Assembly (NCBI GenBank): GCA_943330985.1
Contig: CALQJV010000052.1
Location: forward strand, 1-7,323
Direction of reading: 5' to 3'
DNA from: Chitinophaga pinensis
Lineage (GTDB): Bacteria; Bacteroidota; Bacteroidia; M30B66
Length of the DNA stretch: 7,323 nucleotides
Both the position numbers and the translations under genes were made by a program. Below, piece after piece: positions 1 to 6,213 of this stretch (position 1 is its first letter; the number at the start of each line of letters is the position of its first letter). The notes beneath the pieces were generated by a model. It made no database searches and had not been told where the DNA came from. It saw only the letters and a program-made list of their open reading frames with translations.

Positions 1-101
1 AATTTAGGATAATAACTTCGAATCTTATCGAGAGTTTCGTCATTTACTCCGTATATTTCCACAGGATTTATATCGGGCAAACTGATAATTTTTTCGTTCA
101 A
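1..101 (-). CDS. phoH: PhoH-family ATPase, N-terminal fragment (runs off the left edge)
   Basis: Reading the minus strand from position 101 gives 33 codons with no stop, including SLPDINPVEIYGVND followed by ETLDKIRSYYPK. This matches my memory of the N-terminus of Bacteroidota PhoH-like proteins; the family is a P-loop NTPase linked to phosphate starvation and RNA metabolism. The Walker motifs lie outside the window, so the call rests on the N-terminal signature alone. An in-frame TAA at 120-122 limits how far upstream the gene can start. The only recognised start codon between that stop and the conserved block is TTG at 99-101, so I place the start there. It is transcribed divergently from the DUF62 gene. 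The fragment is too short for the usual gene-length cut-offs. Confidence 0.8.
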   Translation of the reverse strand, partial: MNEKIISLPDINPVEIYGVNDETLDKIRSYYPK

Positions 102-142
102 ATGCTTAACGGTTAGGTGTTATTTTTAATATGGAAGTACGG

Positions 143-173
143 TTGCTTTTCACATACAAATAAATGAATTTTG
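143..173 (+). promoter_or_regulatory. Probable promoter of the DUF62-monooxygenase operon
   Basis: TTG at 143-145 is followed after 20 bases by GAATTTTG at 166-173. This is close to the Bacteroidota primary-sigma pattern TTG-N19-TAnnTTTG, with one mismatch in the -7 element. It would put the transcription start near 180, downstream of the ATG at 164 and about 20 bases before the ATG at 203. This agrees with the start chosen for the DUF62 gene. It is a pattern match only. Confidence 0.4.
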
Positions 174-202
174 GGGCATCCCTCCAACATAGAAACGATA
201 CA

Positions 203-991
203 ATGGCAATAATAACTTTAACAACCGATATGGGACTTAGCGACTACTATGTTGCTGCCGTTAAAGGCGCCATATTATCTGAAATGCCGGAAGTTACTAT
301 TGTTGATGTTAGTCACGTTATAGCACCATTCGATCGGTTTAAAGCTGCGTTCGTATTGAAAAATGCCTATCATCATTTCCCAGAAGGCACGGTTCATATT
401 ATTGGTGTTGAAACATTCGAAGACGAGGCAACAATGCACGTAGCAGTCAAAATCAATAATCATTATTTCATTGGTGCCGACTCCGGAATTTTCTCGCTTA
501 TGTTTCCCAATCAACAAGTGGACGAAATTGTACAACTTACCATTCAGCAAGACGTGCAACATCTATCGTTTCCGATGTTCAATGTATTCGTTAAAGCTGC
601 ATGCCACATTGCACGAGGTGGGTCATTGGAGAAAATTGGGCGTAAAACTCAAAACATCCGACAGAGCTTGATGATTTCTCCCACGCTTGGAGAATTGCAT
701 TTGGGTGCGAGCATTGTGCATATCGATACTTTTGGGAACATCATTACAAACATTCACCAGGAATTATTCGAAGAGCAAAAACAAAACAGACGATTTGTAA
801 TAATATTCCGAAGAAATTCGAAAAACATTTCGCGACTTTCAAAGGGATACAACGATGTCCCAGATGGAGAAATTTGCGCCTTTTTCAATTCTTCGAACTT
901 CCTCGAAATAGCTATTAATAGAGGATCTTTAGCGCGCCTTTTTGGAGCAAAACTCAACGATATAATCCGAATTGAATTTTATGCTGATTAG
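203..991 (+). CDS. SAM hydroxide adenosyltransferase / fluorinase-family protein (DUF62)
   Basis: This 262-residue protein belongs to the family that uses S-adenosylmethionine as an adenosyl donor. Characterised members use water, fluoride or chloride as nucleophile; the common bacterial and archaeal form makes adenosine and methionine. Visible family features are the N-terminal LTTDMGLSDYYVAAVKG (residues 6-22, with Asp9), VDVSH (34-38), YFIGADSGIFSLMF (88-101), the C-terminal-domain motif HIDTFGNIITNI (173-184) and NFLEIAINRGS (232-242). The N-terminal domain spans about 1-160 and the C-terminal domain about 163-262. An ATG at 164 would add 13 residues (from MNFGAS), but homologues begin at the MAIITLTTD block and the likely promoter overlaps the upstream ATG, so I use 203. 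The segment that normally reads DPGVGTxRR is replaced by ETFEDEATMH (70-79), and the usual HGRD is replaced by PMFN (124-127), so the classical activity is uncertain. The gene overlaps the next one by 11 bases. Confidence 0.85.
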   Translation: MAIITLTTDMGLSDYYVAAVKGAILSEMPEVTIVDVSHVIAPFDRFKAAFVLKNAYHHFPEGTVHIIGVETFEDEATMHVAVKINNHYFIGADSGIFSLMFPNQQVDEIVQLTIQQDVQHLSFPMFNVFVKAACHIARGGSLEKIGRKTQNIRQSLMISPTLGELHLGASIVHIDTFGNIITNIHQELFEEQKQNRRFVIIFRRNSKNISRLSKGYNDVPDGEICAFFNSSNFLEIAINRGSLARLFGAKLNDIIRIEFYAD

Positions 992-1277
992 AATTGTAGA
1001 AATGCATTTTAGAGAAGATGCGGTAAATCAATTTATTGATGTTTTCAATGAAAGTTCTATGCATATTCGATCGTTTCCTGGATGCATGAATTTGGAACTT
1101 CTTCAAGATTTGAACGATTCAGCGCATATTTTTACATATAGTTTTTGGGAAGACGAAAAAGCGCTTTCAGCATACCGAAATTCCGATTTGTTTATATCGA
1201 CCTGGCGAAAAACGAAGATTCTATTCGATAAAAAACCAAATGCTTGGTCATTGAATAGAACAACTCAGGTGGGTTGA
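981..1277 (+). CDS. Antibiotic-biosynthesis-monooxygenase-like (ABM) small protein
   Basis: This 98-residue protein has the shape of the dimeric alpha/beta-barrel (ferredoxin-like) ABM family. It has an N-terminal strand MLIRIVEMHF, a helix (about 12-30), the FPGCMNLELLQD strand (32-43), HIFTYSFWEDEKALSAYRNSDLF (49-71, with the family's typical 'W.....L..Y..S..F' pattern) and a last helix or strand with AWS at 88-90. Members act as cofactor-free quinol-type oxygenases or haem-degrading enzymes, but many have no known substrate, and nothing here identifies one. I start at ATG 981, which lies inside the end of the DUF62 gene (stop at 989-991), suggesting translational coupling. An in-frame TTG at 972 would add only three residues. 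The C-terminal tail (NRTTQVG) looks unstructured. Confidence 0.8.
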   Translation: MLIRIVEMHFREDAVNQFIDVFNESSMHIRSFPGCMNLELLQDLNDSAHIFTYSFWEDEKALSAYRNSDLFISTWRKTKILFDKKPNAWSLNRTTQVG

Positions 1278-1312
1278 TAGTTAAAATCAACTATAATTAC
1301 TTTTTAACACCT

Positions 1313-1338
1313 TAATTTCTTACACAGGAAAGAAATTA
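1313..1338. terminator. AT-rich perfect inverted repeat, possible terminator after the ABM gene
   Basis: TAATTTCTT (1313-1321) and AAGAAATTA (1330-1338) form a perfect 9-bp stem with an 8-base loop. It is followed by the T-rich TTATTTTC at 1339-1346. It lies 36 bases after the ABM stop and before the surface-protein promoter, where a terminator is expected. The stem has only one G-C pair, so it would be weak. A protein-binding site is an alternative. Confidence 0.3.
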
Positions 1339-1373
1339 TTATTTTCAAAGAATATTAAAATCTAATTCGGACA

Positions 1374-1381
1374 TAGCTTTG
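1374..1381 (+). promoter_or_regulatory. Candidate -7 promoter element (TAGCTTTG) of the surface-protein gene
   Basis: TAGCTTTG is an exact match to the Bacteroidota -7 consensus TAnnTTTG. No TTG is present at the expected -33 distance, so only half of the promoter pattern is seen. The element ends on the G of the in-frame GTG at 1381. If it is used, transcription would begin near 1388, so the GTG could not be the start codon and the ATG at 1426 would have a leader of about 38 bases. Confidence 0.4.
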
Positions 1382-1425
1382 TGAAGCTATTAAACTTAGA
1401 TTACACCCAATTAAACCAGCTCTTT

Positions 1426-4400
1426 ATGAAAATCTCATCTACGTTATTAATAATTGTACTCCAGTTTCTATTTACCGGAGTTATTCAAGCAGCCGAAAAA
1501 ACCTGGACAGGCGCAAATACATCAAGTTGGAATTTAGCTTCAAATTGGCAGCCAGCAGGGATTCCAGCAAGTACTGATGATGTTGTTTTTAATGGCTTAG
1601 TCAGTAATTCCAACTGCGCATTACCTAGCTCTGTTGTTGTTAAAAATATGAAGGTTTTAAGTTCTTATACTGGAACCATTTCCGGCAACAATTCATCGAG
1701 TGCTGTTTATACCGTTACTCAGAATTTACAAATTTCCGGAGGTGAATTTTCGGTGGGTTTATCAAAATTCAAAGTGGTTGGAAATGTAATTGTTGATGGA
1801 GGAAATCTCACGAAAAGCAGCGGTGGAATATGTACCTTAAACAATTTAACAATTAGTAGTGGTGCATTTACAATTCAAAATGCGGCTGTTGAAATTTTAG
1901 GAAATATAATTTTATCAGGTGGGATTCTCGAAACAGGATCTGGAAGTTTTACTGTCAAAACATCCTATCAGCAAAGCGGAGGAACATTCAGTAAAACGGC
2001 TGGTATTGGATTGTTTAATCCAACGGGCGCAGTAGTAATTTCGGGAGGTGTTTTTACAAATACTAACGCAGCCATTACATTTAAGTCATTAAATTTAACG
2101 AACGCTACATTTAATGGAGGAAACGCTGCAACGTATTTCAATGGCAACTTGGAAATGCTTAATGCAAACTTTTCGAAAGTATCAGGTGCTTTATATATGA
2201 ATTCGAATGCTGCTTTTATTAGTAACAATTCAACAATAAATTTGGGAACGGCATCCTTCAATGCCAATGCAATTTCAATTCAAGGCGGCTCCTCAAATTT
2301 AGGTTCAGGTTCACTCATCGTAAACGGAAATGGGATTTTCAACAATACAACACTTGTTAAATCATCGGGTAATACATTGTTTGAGAATGCATATTCTTTA
2401 TCTGCTCAAAATGCAACGCTAACGTTCGGTTCAGGAACAGTTCAAACTGGCAACCTGAATCTCGACTCTACAGTCCTAAACATGGGATCCAGCAATTTCA
2501 CCGTAAATGGTGCTTTATCCATGTCTGGGCAATCGCAGTTAAATAAGTCGGAAGGATTCGCGCAACTTGCATATACTTCATCAGTTCAAATAAACGACGG
2601 CGCTGTTAATCTAGCTGGATGTTCACAAATCAACTCAGGTAATTGGAAACAATTAGGAGGTTCGTTTTCTTGTGGCTCTTCTGCCCTATTTGTGAATGGC
2701 AATTTGGAAATCGCCAACGAAGCAATATTCAATGCTCCGTCGAGCACGATGCGACTTCAAGGCAATTTTAGTCAAAGTGGAGGAACGTTTAACCACAATA
2801 ACGGAACAGTTAGTTTAACAGGAACTTCATCCAATGCATACAGCATTTTAGGAGAACCTGCTTTTTACACCCTCGAATTGCAAAACACATCGGGAGTTAA
2901 TCCAAAAACAATTGAGATTTACGGAACACTCCATGTTAATCAGGAACTATCCTTTAAAAATGCGATGGCATTGAATCGTCCTATTCGAATTAACATTGGT
3001 ACAATTAACCTTTTAGGAAACATAAATATTAGCAATTATCGTTCATCCGATACAAATCCTGGCTCTGGAGTCATTCTATTCAGTGGCAGTAATTCACAAA
3101 CGATATCTGGAACTTCATTAAACAATTCAGAAGGTATTTTACCTGAATTATTCATCAATAAAACGGGAGGTTCGGTTCTATTGAATGGAAATGTAAATCT
3201 TGGAAATGGCTTTGCGTATCAAAACTCCAACATTACATTCGACCCAAACATGGTTTTCAATATGCAAGGAGGCGAGTTTGGTGTTGAAGGACTTTCCATT
3301 CCACTTGTTCGTGTTTCGGAACCATCTTCATTAAACGGAGCAATGGTTGTCGTCAATAATCTCGAAATATTAAGCACCGGAATATTAAACAATGGGAATA
3401 GTAACTTAACTGTTAATGGCTCCATGCTAAATTCAGGTAAATACTTTAATTTATCAGGATCGTTGAGCGTTTCAGGAACATTAACTAATAGCGGCGAATT
3501 CTCGGCAAACACAGGAACGGTTAACGCGCTTTCAGGCATAATTCAAGAACAGGGTGTTTTTTCATGCATTGCAGGACAAGTAAATTCCATCGGAACGTTG
3601 AAAATAAATGATGGGGTATTCAATTGTGCAAATGGTGTGCTTTCGGTTAATGGATCCATCATTCAAAACGGCGGTCAACTCGACGGGAACAGCAATGGAG
3701 GATCATTAACTGTTTCACAAAATTTCACACAAGTGGGTGGAGTTTTTAATGGACAGTCTGGATTTTTAAACATTGCTGGAAGTTTGAGTTTAGCTGGTTT
3801 GTTCAATCGCGGAACAGGAACAATTCATTTCAATGGCGTTGGACCACAAACTATTCCTGCATTGTATTACAACAAATTGAGCATCGCTGGTACAGGTCGA
3901 TTAATTACGCTTACTCCAAGTGAAATTAAAATTGGGGCATCTATTGCGGGTTTTGCTCCAAATACAAGTAACATTTACACAACTACCAATAACACCATTA
4001 ATTATTGCGCAAGTGGAAATCAAGATGTTGCGGGATTTGCATACAACAACCTTTCTTTATCACGAACTGGAACAAAATCTCTTTCTGCTAATGCATCTGT
4101 AAAAAACACATTGCTAGTATTGAATTCATCTGTATTTGATGCCGATGGAGCAAATAACAACCGCATTTTTACCATGTTAAGCAACCAATCACAAACAGCG
4201 CGCATCGATCAAATTCCCTCATCCGCTTCTATTGTTGGCAACATGACCGTTCAGCGATGGACGCGCGGCGGTATTCGATCCAATCGTTTTATTGCTTCGC
4301 CCGTTGATACCGTTGGAGGAATTAAATTCAAACAAATTAAAGACAATATTTTACTATTTGGTCCTGGCAATAGTGCAAATGGATGGGATTCGCCAACAAA

Positions 4401-5646
4401 TTACACTACGAATGTTTGGGTGTACAATGAAACGGCAAACAATGGAACAGAATGGCGTTCGCCGGCTAGTACAAATGAAGTGCTGCCTATAGGAAGTGGT
4501 TTTCTATTATATTATTTAGGAACTCGGGGACAAAGCACGTTGGTAATTCCTAATGCTGGAACCATCGATTTTAAAGGAGTTCCCATCCAAGGTGATATCA
4601 ATTTGCCCGTAACATGCACGGGAGGATGTGTTTCTATTGACAATGGAAACGGTTGGAGTTTGGTTGCTAATCCATATCAATCGCCTATTGATTGGAATTC
4701 TGTTGAATGGACAAAGAATGGCATTTCAAGTACAATTTACATTTGGAATCCAAGCATCAACCAATATGCATCGTATAATAGCGCAAACCCAAGTGCTGCA
4801 ACCAATGGAGGTTCGCGTTATATTGGACCTGGTCAATCATTCTTCATCAAATCAACAGCAAACAATCCAGTCTTAACCGCACATGAAACGATTAAAACTT
4901 CGACGTTTCCTGACTCCTTGTTTTTCAGAATGTCGGCACCGCAAGAGCAACTTAGACTGATGGTAAAAATGCTTGGAAGCGATATTCAAGATGAGGCCAT
5001 TATCGAATTTCATGACCAAGCAAGCGAAGCGTTCAATCCAACATTCGATGCATTTAAACCCGAATTGCCGGGTATGAATTTAAGTTTTTCTCTTGTCAAT
5101 GAATTGGGAGATCTACTTTCTGTTCATGCATTTGCCAAACCCAATTTAAGCTATGCCGATAAAATTATACCAGTAAAAATCAAAGCCGAATCGGGAACTT
5201 ATGAAATTACCGCCGAACAATTGGAATCTTTTGGGAATGAGGTTCAATTCTTCATTGAAGATCGTTACAACAAAATCATTACGAAGTTAGAAGAAGGCAA
5301 ACGTTTTACTTTTGAAGTGAACTCCAATCCAGAAACTTCGCAATTGGGAAGATTGAATATCATTATTCGTCAAGGTAAATCCAATATGTCAATTTCTACG
5401 AGCAATTCCATTCGTGTTTTCCCGAATCCAAGTAGTGGTGATAATATTCAAGTAATGCTTCCAAAAGCGGAGAAAGGTGCTATTGAAATTTTCAACATGC
5501 TAGGCGCGAAAGTAGCTTCTCAGAATTTTGAAACTAACCAAAACACCATTCAATTAGAAAATATGAATCATGTTCCAGCTGGAGTTTATACTGTTGTTTG
5601 GAATACATCCGATGGAAAGTTTAGCGACCGCCTAACTATTAAATAA
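1426..5646 (+). CDS. Giant secreted repeat-built surface protein with T9SS C-terminal sorting domain
   Basis: This 1406-residue protein is exported by Sec and then by the type IX system to the cell surface or medium. It is probably an adhesin or surface-layer component; no enzymatic domain is visible. In order: signal peptide at 1-22 (MKISSTLLIIVLQFLFTGVIQA, probable cleavage before AEKTW); a tryptophan-rich head at about 26-55 (TWTGANTSSWNLASNW, then a P.STDDVVF segment) common in T9SS cargo; a beta-strand repeat array at 95-461; a linker with GxxxQTISG-type modules (462-639); a second array (640-799); more QTI-type modules (800-910); a 'NMTVQRW...RFIASPV' module (about 926-960); an 'ANPYQSPIDWNSVEW...IGPGQSFFIKS' module (about 1080-1145); an Ig-like segment (about 1160-1315); and the sorting domain at 1329-1406 (IRVFPNPSSGD, IEIFNMLGAKV, LPAGVY-like VPAGVYTVVW, ending RLTIK). 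A longer reading from GTG 1381 would put 15 hydrophilic residues before the signal peptide, so I prefer ATG 1426. It appears monocistronic, with a strong terminator after it. Confidence 0.9.
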   Translation: MKISSTLLIIVLQFLFTGVIQAAEKTWTGANTSSWNLASNWQPAGIPASTDDVVFNGLVSNSNCALPSSVVVKNMKVLSSYTGTISGNNSSSAVYTVTQNLQISGGEFSVGLSKFKVVGNVIVDGGNLTKSSGGICTLNNLTISSGAFTIQNAAVEILGNIILSGGILETGSGSFTVKTSYQQSGGTFSKTAGIGLFNPTGAVVISGGVFTNTNAAITFKSLNLTNATFNGGNAATYFNGNLEMLNANFSKVSGALYMNSNAAFISNNSTINLGTASFNANAISIQGGSSNLGSGSLIVNGNGIFNNTTLVKSSGNTLFENAYSLSAQNATLTFGSGTVQTGNLNLDSTVLNMGSSNFTVNGALSMSGQSQLNKSEGFAQLAYTSSVQINDGAVNLAGCSQINSGNWKQLGGSFSCGSSALFVNGNLEIANEAIFNAPSSTMRLQGNFSQSGGTFNHNNGTVSLTGTSSNAYSILGEPAFYTLELQNTSGVNPKTIEIYGTLHVNQELSFKNAMALNRPIRINIGTINLLGNINISNYRSSDTNPGSGVILFSGSNSQTISGTSLNNSEGILPELFINKTGGSVLLNGNVNLGNGFAYQNSNITFDPNMVFNMQGGEFGVEGLSIPLVRVSEPSSLNGAMVVVNNLEILSTGILNNGNSNLTVNGSMLNSGKYFNLSGSLSVSGTLTNSGEFSANTGTVNALSGIIQEQGVFSCIAGQVNSIGTLKINDGVFNCANGVLSVNGSIIQNGGQLDGNSNGGSLTVSQNFTQVGGVFNGQSGFLNIAGSLSLAGLFNRGTGTIHFNGVGPQTIPALYYNKLSIAGTGRLITLTPSEIKIGASIAGFAPNTSNIYTTTNNTINYCASGNQDVAGFAYNNLSLSRTGTKSLSANASVKNTLLVLNSSVFDADGANNNRIFTMLSNQSQTARIDQIPSSASIVGNMTVQRWTRGGIRSNRFIASPVDTVGGIKFKQIKDNILLFGPGNSANGWDSPTNYTTNVWVYNETANNGTEWRSPASTNEVLPIGSGFLLYYLGTRGQSTLVIPNAGTIDFKGVPIQGDINLPVTCTGGCVSIDNGNGWSLVANPYQSPIDWNSVEWTKNGISSTIYIWNPSINQYASYNSANPSAATNGGSRYIGPGQSFFIKSTANNPVLTAHETIKTSTFPDSLFFRMSAPQEQLRLMVKMLGSDIQDEAIIEFHDQASEAFNPTFDAFKPELPGMNLSFSLVNELGDLLSVHAFAKPNLSYADKIIPVKIKAESGTYEITAEQLESFGNEVQFFIEDRYNKIITKLEEGKRFTFEVNSNPETSQLGRLNIIIRQGKSNMSISTSNSIRVFPNPSSGDNIQVMLPKAEKGAIEIFNMLGAKVASQNFETNQNTIQLENMNHVPAGVYTVVWNTSDGKFSDRLTIK
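1708..2808 (+). repeat. Six in-frame super-repeats of about 61 residues, each three ~20-residue beta turns
   Basis: Aligned by hand, residues 95-461 of the surface protein divide without gaps into 18 turns of 19-22 residues. Each turn looks like [F/L/V]xVxGNLxxSGGxFxxxSGx. The turns group in threes: a first turn ending GSGS/GNAA/GSSN-like, a second starting F/LxVNGNL and carrying a Lys-[S/T/V]-x-Gly motif (TKSSG, SKTAG, SKVSG, VKSSG, NKSEG; lost in the sixth), and a third of variable loop length. Unit boundaries are 1708-1887, 1888-2073, 2074-2256, 2257-2439, 2440-2628 and 2629-2808 (60, 62, 61, 61, 63 and 60 residues). I saw no long exact DNA match between units, so the duplications look old. 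A right-handed beta-helix or similar solenoid is the likely fold (inference). Confidence 0.7.
3343..3822 (+). repeat. Second beta-turn array, eight turns of about 20 residues
   Basis: Residues 640-799 of the surface protein divide into eight consecutive turns of 21, 19, 19, 20, 20, 22, 20 and 19 residues. Each begins with an [L/V/M]xVxG-like strand and ends in a Gly/Asn/Thr-rich loop, for example LSVSGTLTNSGEFSANTGT and LNIAGSLSLAGLFNRGTGT. I do not see the three-turn super-period of the first array here. The array ends where an IHFNGVGPQTI module begins at 3823. Confidence 0.65.
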
Positions 5647-5663
5647 ATAAAAAACCTTTTTTC

Positions 5664-5711
5664 AAACGTGCATTTGCAGATGAACTCATTTGTGGATGCA
5701 CGTTTTTTTTT
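5664..5711 (+). terminator. Strong rho-independent terminator after the surface-protein gene
   Basis: AAACGTGCAT (5664-5673) and ATGCACGTTT (5696-5705) form a perfect 10-bp stem. The loop holds a second small hairpin, CAGATG (5677-5682) with CATTTG (5687-5692) around AACT, including one G-T wobble. An uninterrupted T run follows at 5703-5711, then more T-rich sequence to 5717. It begins 17 bases after the stop codon and separates the gene from mscL. Confidence 0.85.
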
Positions 5712-5777
5712 ATTTTTCGATAATTTGATTGAATTCCTTTTTAGTTTTATGAATTCTTAAATAATTACAAATTTCAC

Positions 5778-5807
5778 TTGCATAAGTAAATAAAAAGAGA
5801 AACTTTG
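5778..5807 (+). promoter_or_regulatory. Probable promoter of the mscL-DUF3078 operon
   Basis: TTG at 5778-5780 is followed after exactly 19 bases by AAACTTTG at 5800-5807. This fits the Bacteroidota pattern TTG-N19-TAnnTTTG with one mismatch. Transcription would start near 5814, leaving an A-rich leader of about 17 bases without a Shine-Dalgarno sequence before the ATG at 5831, as is usual in this phylum. Confidence 0.55.
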
Positions 5808-5830
5808 CAGACAAAATAAATACAAATAAA

Positions 5831-6208
5831 ATGGGACTTTTTTCAGAATTTAAAACATTTGCCATGCGTGGTAACGTAATGGATCTAGCCGTTGGGGTTG
5901 TTATTGGAGGTGCTTTTGGCGGGATTGTGAACTCCCTTGTTGGAGATGTTATAATGCCAATCATCGGAATATTTACTGGTGGAATTAACTTCTCTGGTTT
6001 AAGTTATTCTTTTAATGATGCCGTAATTGCCTATGGGAAATTCATTCAAGCAATACTTTCTTTTGGTATTGTTGCATTTGCACTTTTCTTGATAATTAAA
6101 GGAATGAATGCTGCAAGAGTGAATACTGCTTCAGTTGCTCCTCCTCCGACAAATGAAGAAGTTCTTTTAACAGAAATTCGCGACTTACTAAAAAATCAAA
6201 AAAACTGA
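5831..6208 (+). CDS. mscL: Large-conductance mechanosensitive channel MscL
   Basis: This 125-residue inner-membrane protein forms a homo-oligomeric pore that opens under high membrane tension to release solutes after hypo-osmotic shock. The N-terminal amphipathic helix and first membrane helix are clearly recognisable ([21 protein letters not shown], residues 10-30, with the second span continuing to about 45; Gly22 lines the pore constriction in the E. coli protein). The second membrane helix is at about 70-92 ([20 protein letters not shown]), and the conserved cytoplasmic helix [13 protein letters not shown] is at 109-121. It is about 11 residues shorter than the E. coli protein as I remember it. 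Much of the difference is in the periplasmic loop (about 52-68, [17 protein letters not shown]). The ATG at 5831 matches the family's start. The stop is 5 bases before the next gene. Confidence 0.97.
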   Translation: MGLFSEFKTFAMRGNVMDLAVGVVIGGAFGGIVNSLVGDVIMPIIGIFTGGINFSGLSYSFNDAVIAYGKFIQAILSFGIVAFALFLIIKGMNAARVNTASVAPPPTNEEVLLTEIRDLLKNQKN

Positions 6209-6213
6209 TTCGG

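Noticed and set aside
164..202. N-terminal extension of the DUF62 protein from ATG 164
   Set aside because: The 13 extra residues are not part of the family's N-terminus, and the ATG lies within the likely promoter, upstream of the expected transcript start.
1277..1305. ATAGTT/AACTAT hairpin followed by a T run as terminator of the ABM gene
   Set aside because: The 6-bp stem has only one G-C pair, overlaps the stop codon and is separated from the T run by six bases. It is too weak to call.
1968..2267. 99-codon minus-strand open frame inside the surface-protein gene
   Set aside because: Its Leu/Pro/Val-rich translation is the antisense of Gly/Asn/Ser-rich repeats. It has no family resemblance and lies wholly within a well-supported plus-strand gene.
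3219..3539. 106-codon minus-strand open frame
   Set aside because: It is the antisense shadow of the repeat and linker coding sequence, with the same biased composition and no recognisable motif.
1708..3822. CRISPR or tandem DNA-repeat array suggested by the ~60-base periodicity
   Set aside because: The period is in the protein pattern only. The DNA units diverge, have no conserved direct repeat, and the reading frame stays open throughout.
5710..5964. 84-codon minus-strand open frame overlapping the mscL start
   Set aside because: It is mostly antisense to the conserved MscL N-terminus and the AT-rich promoter region, and shows no recognisable protein features.
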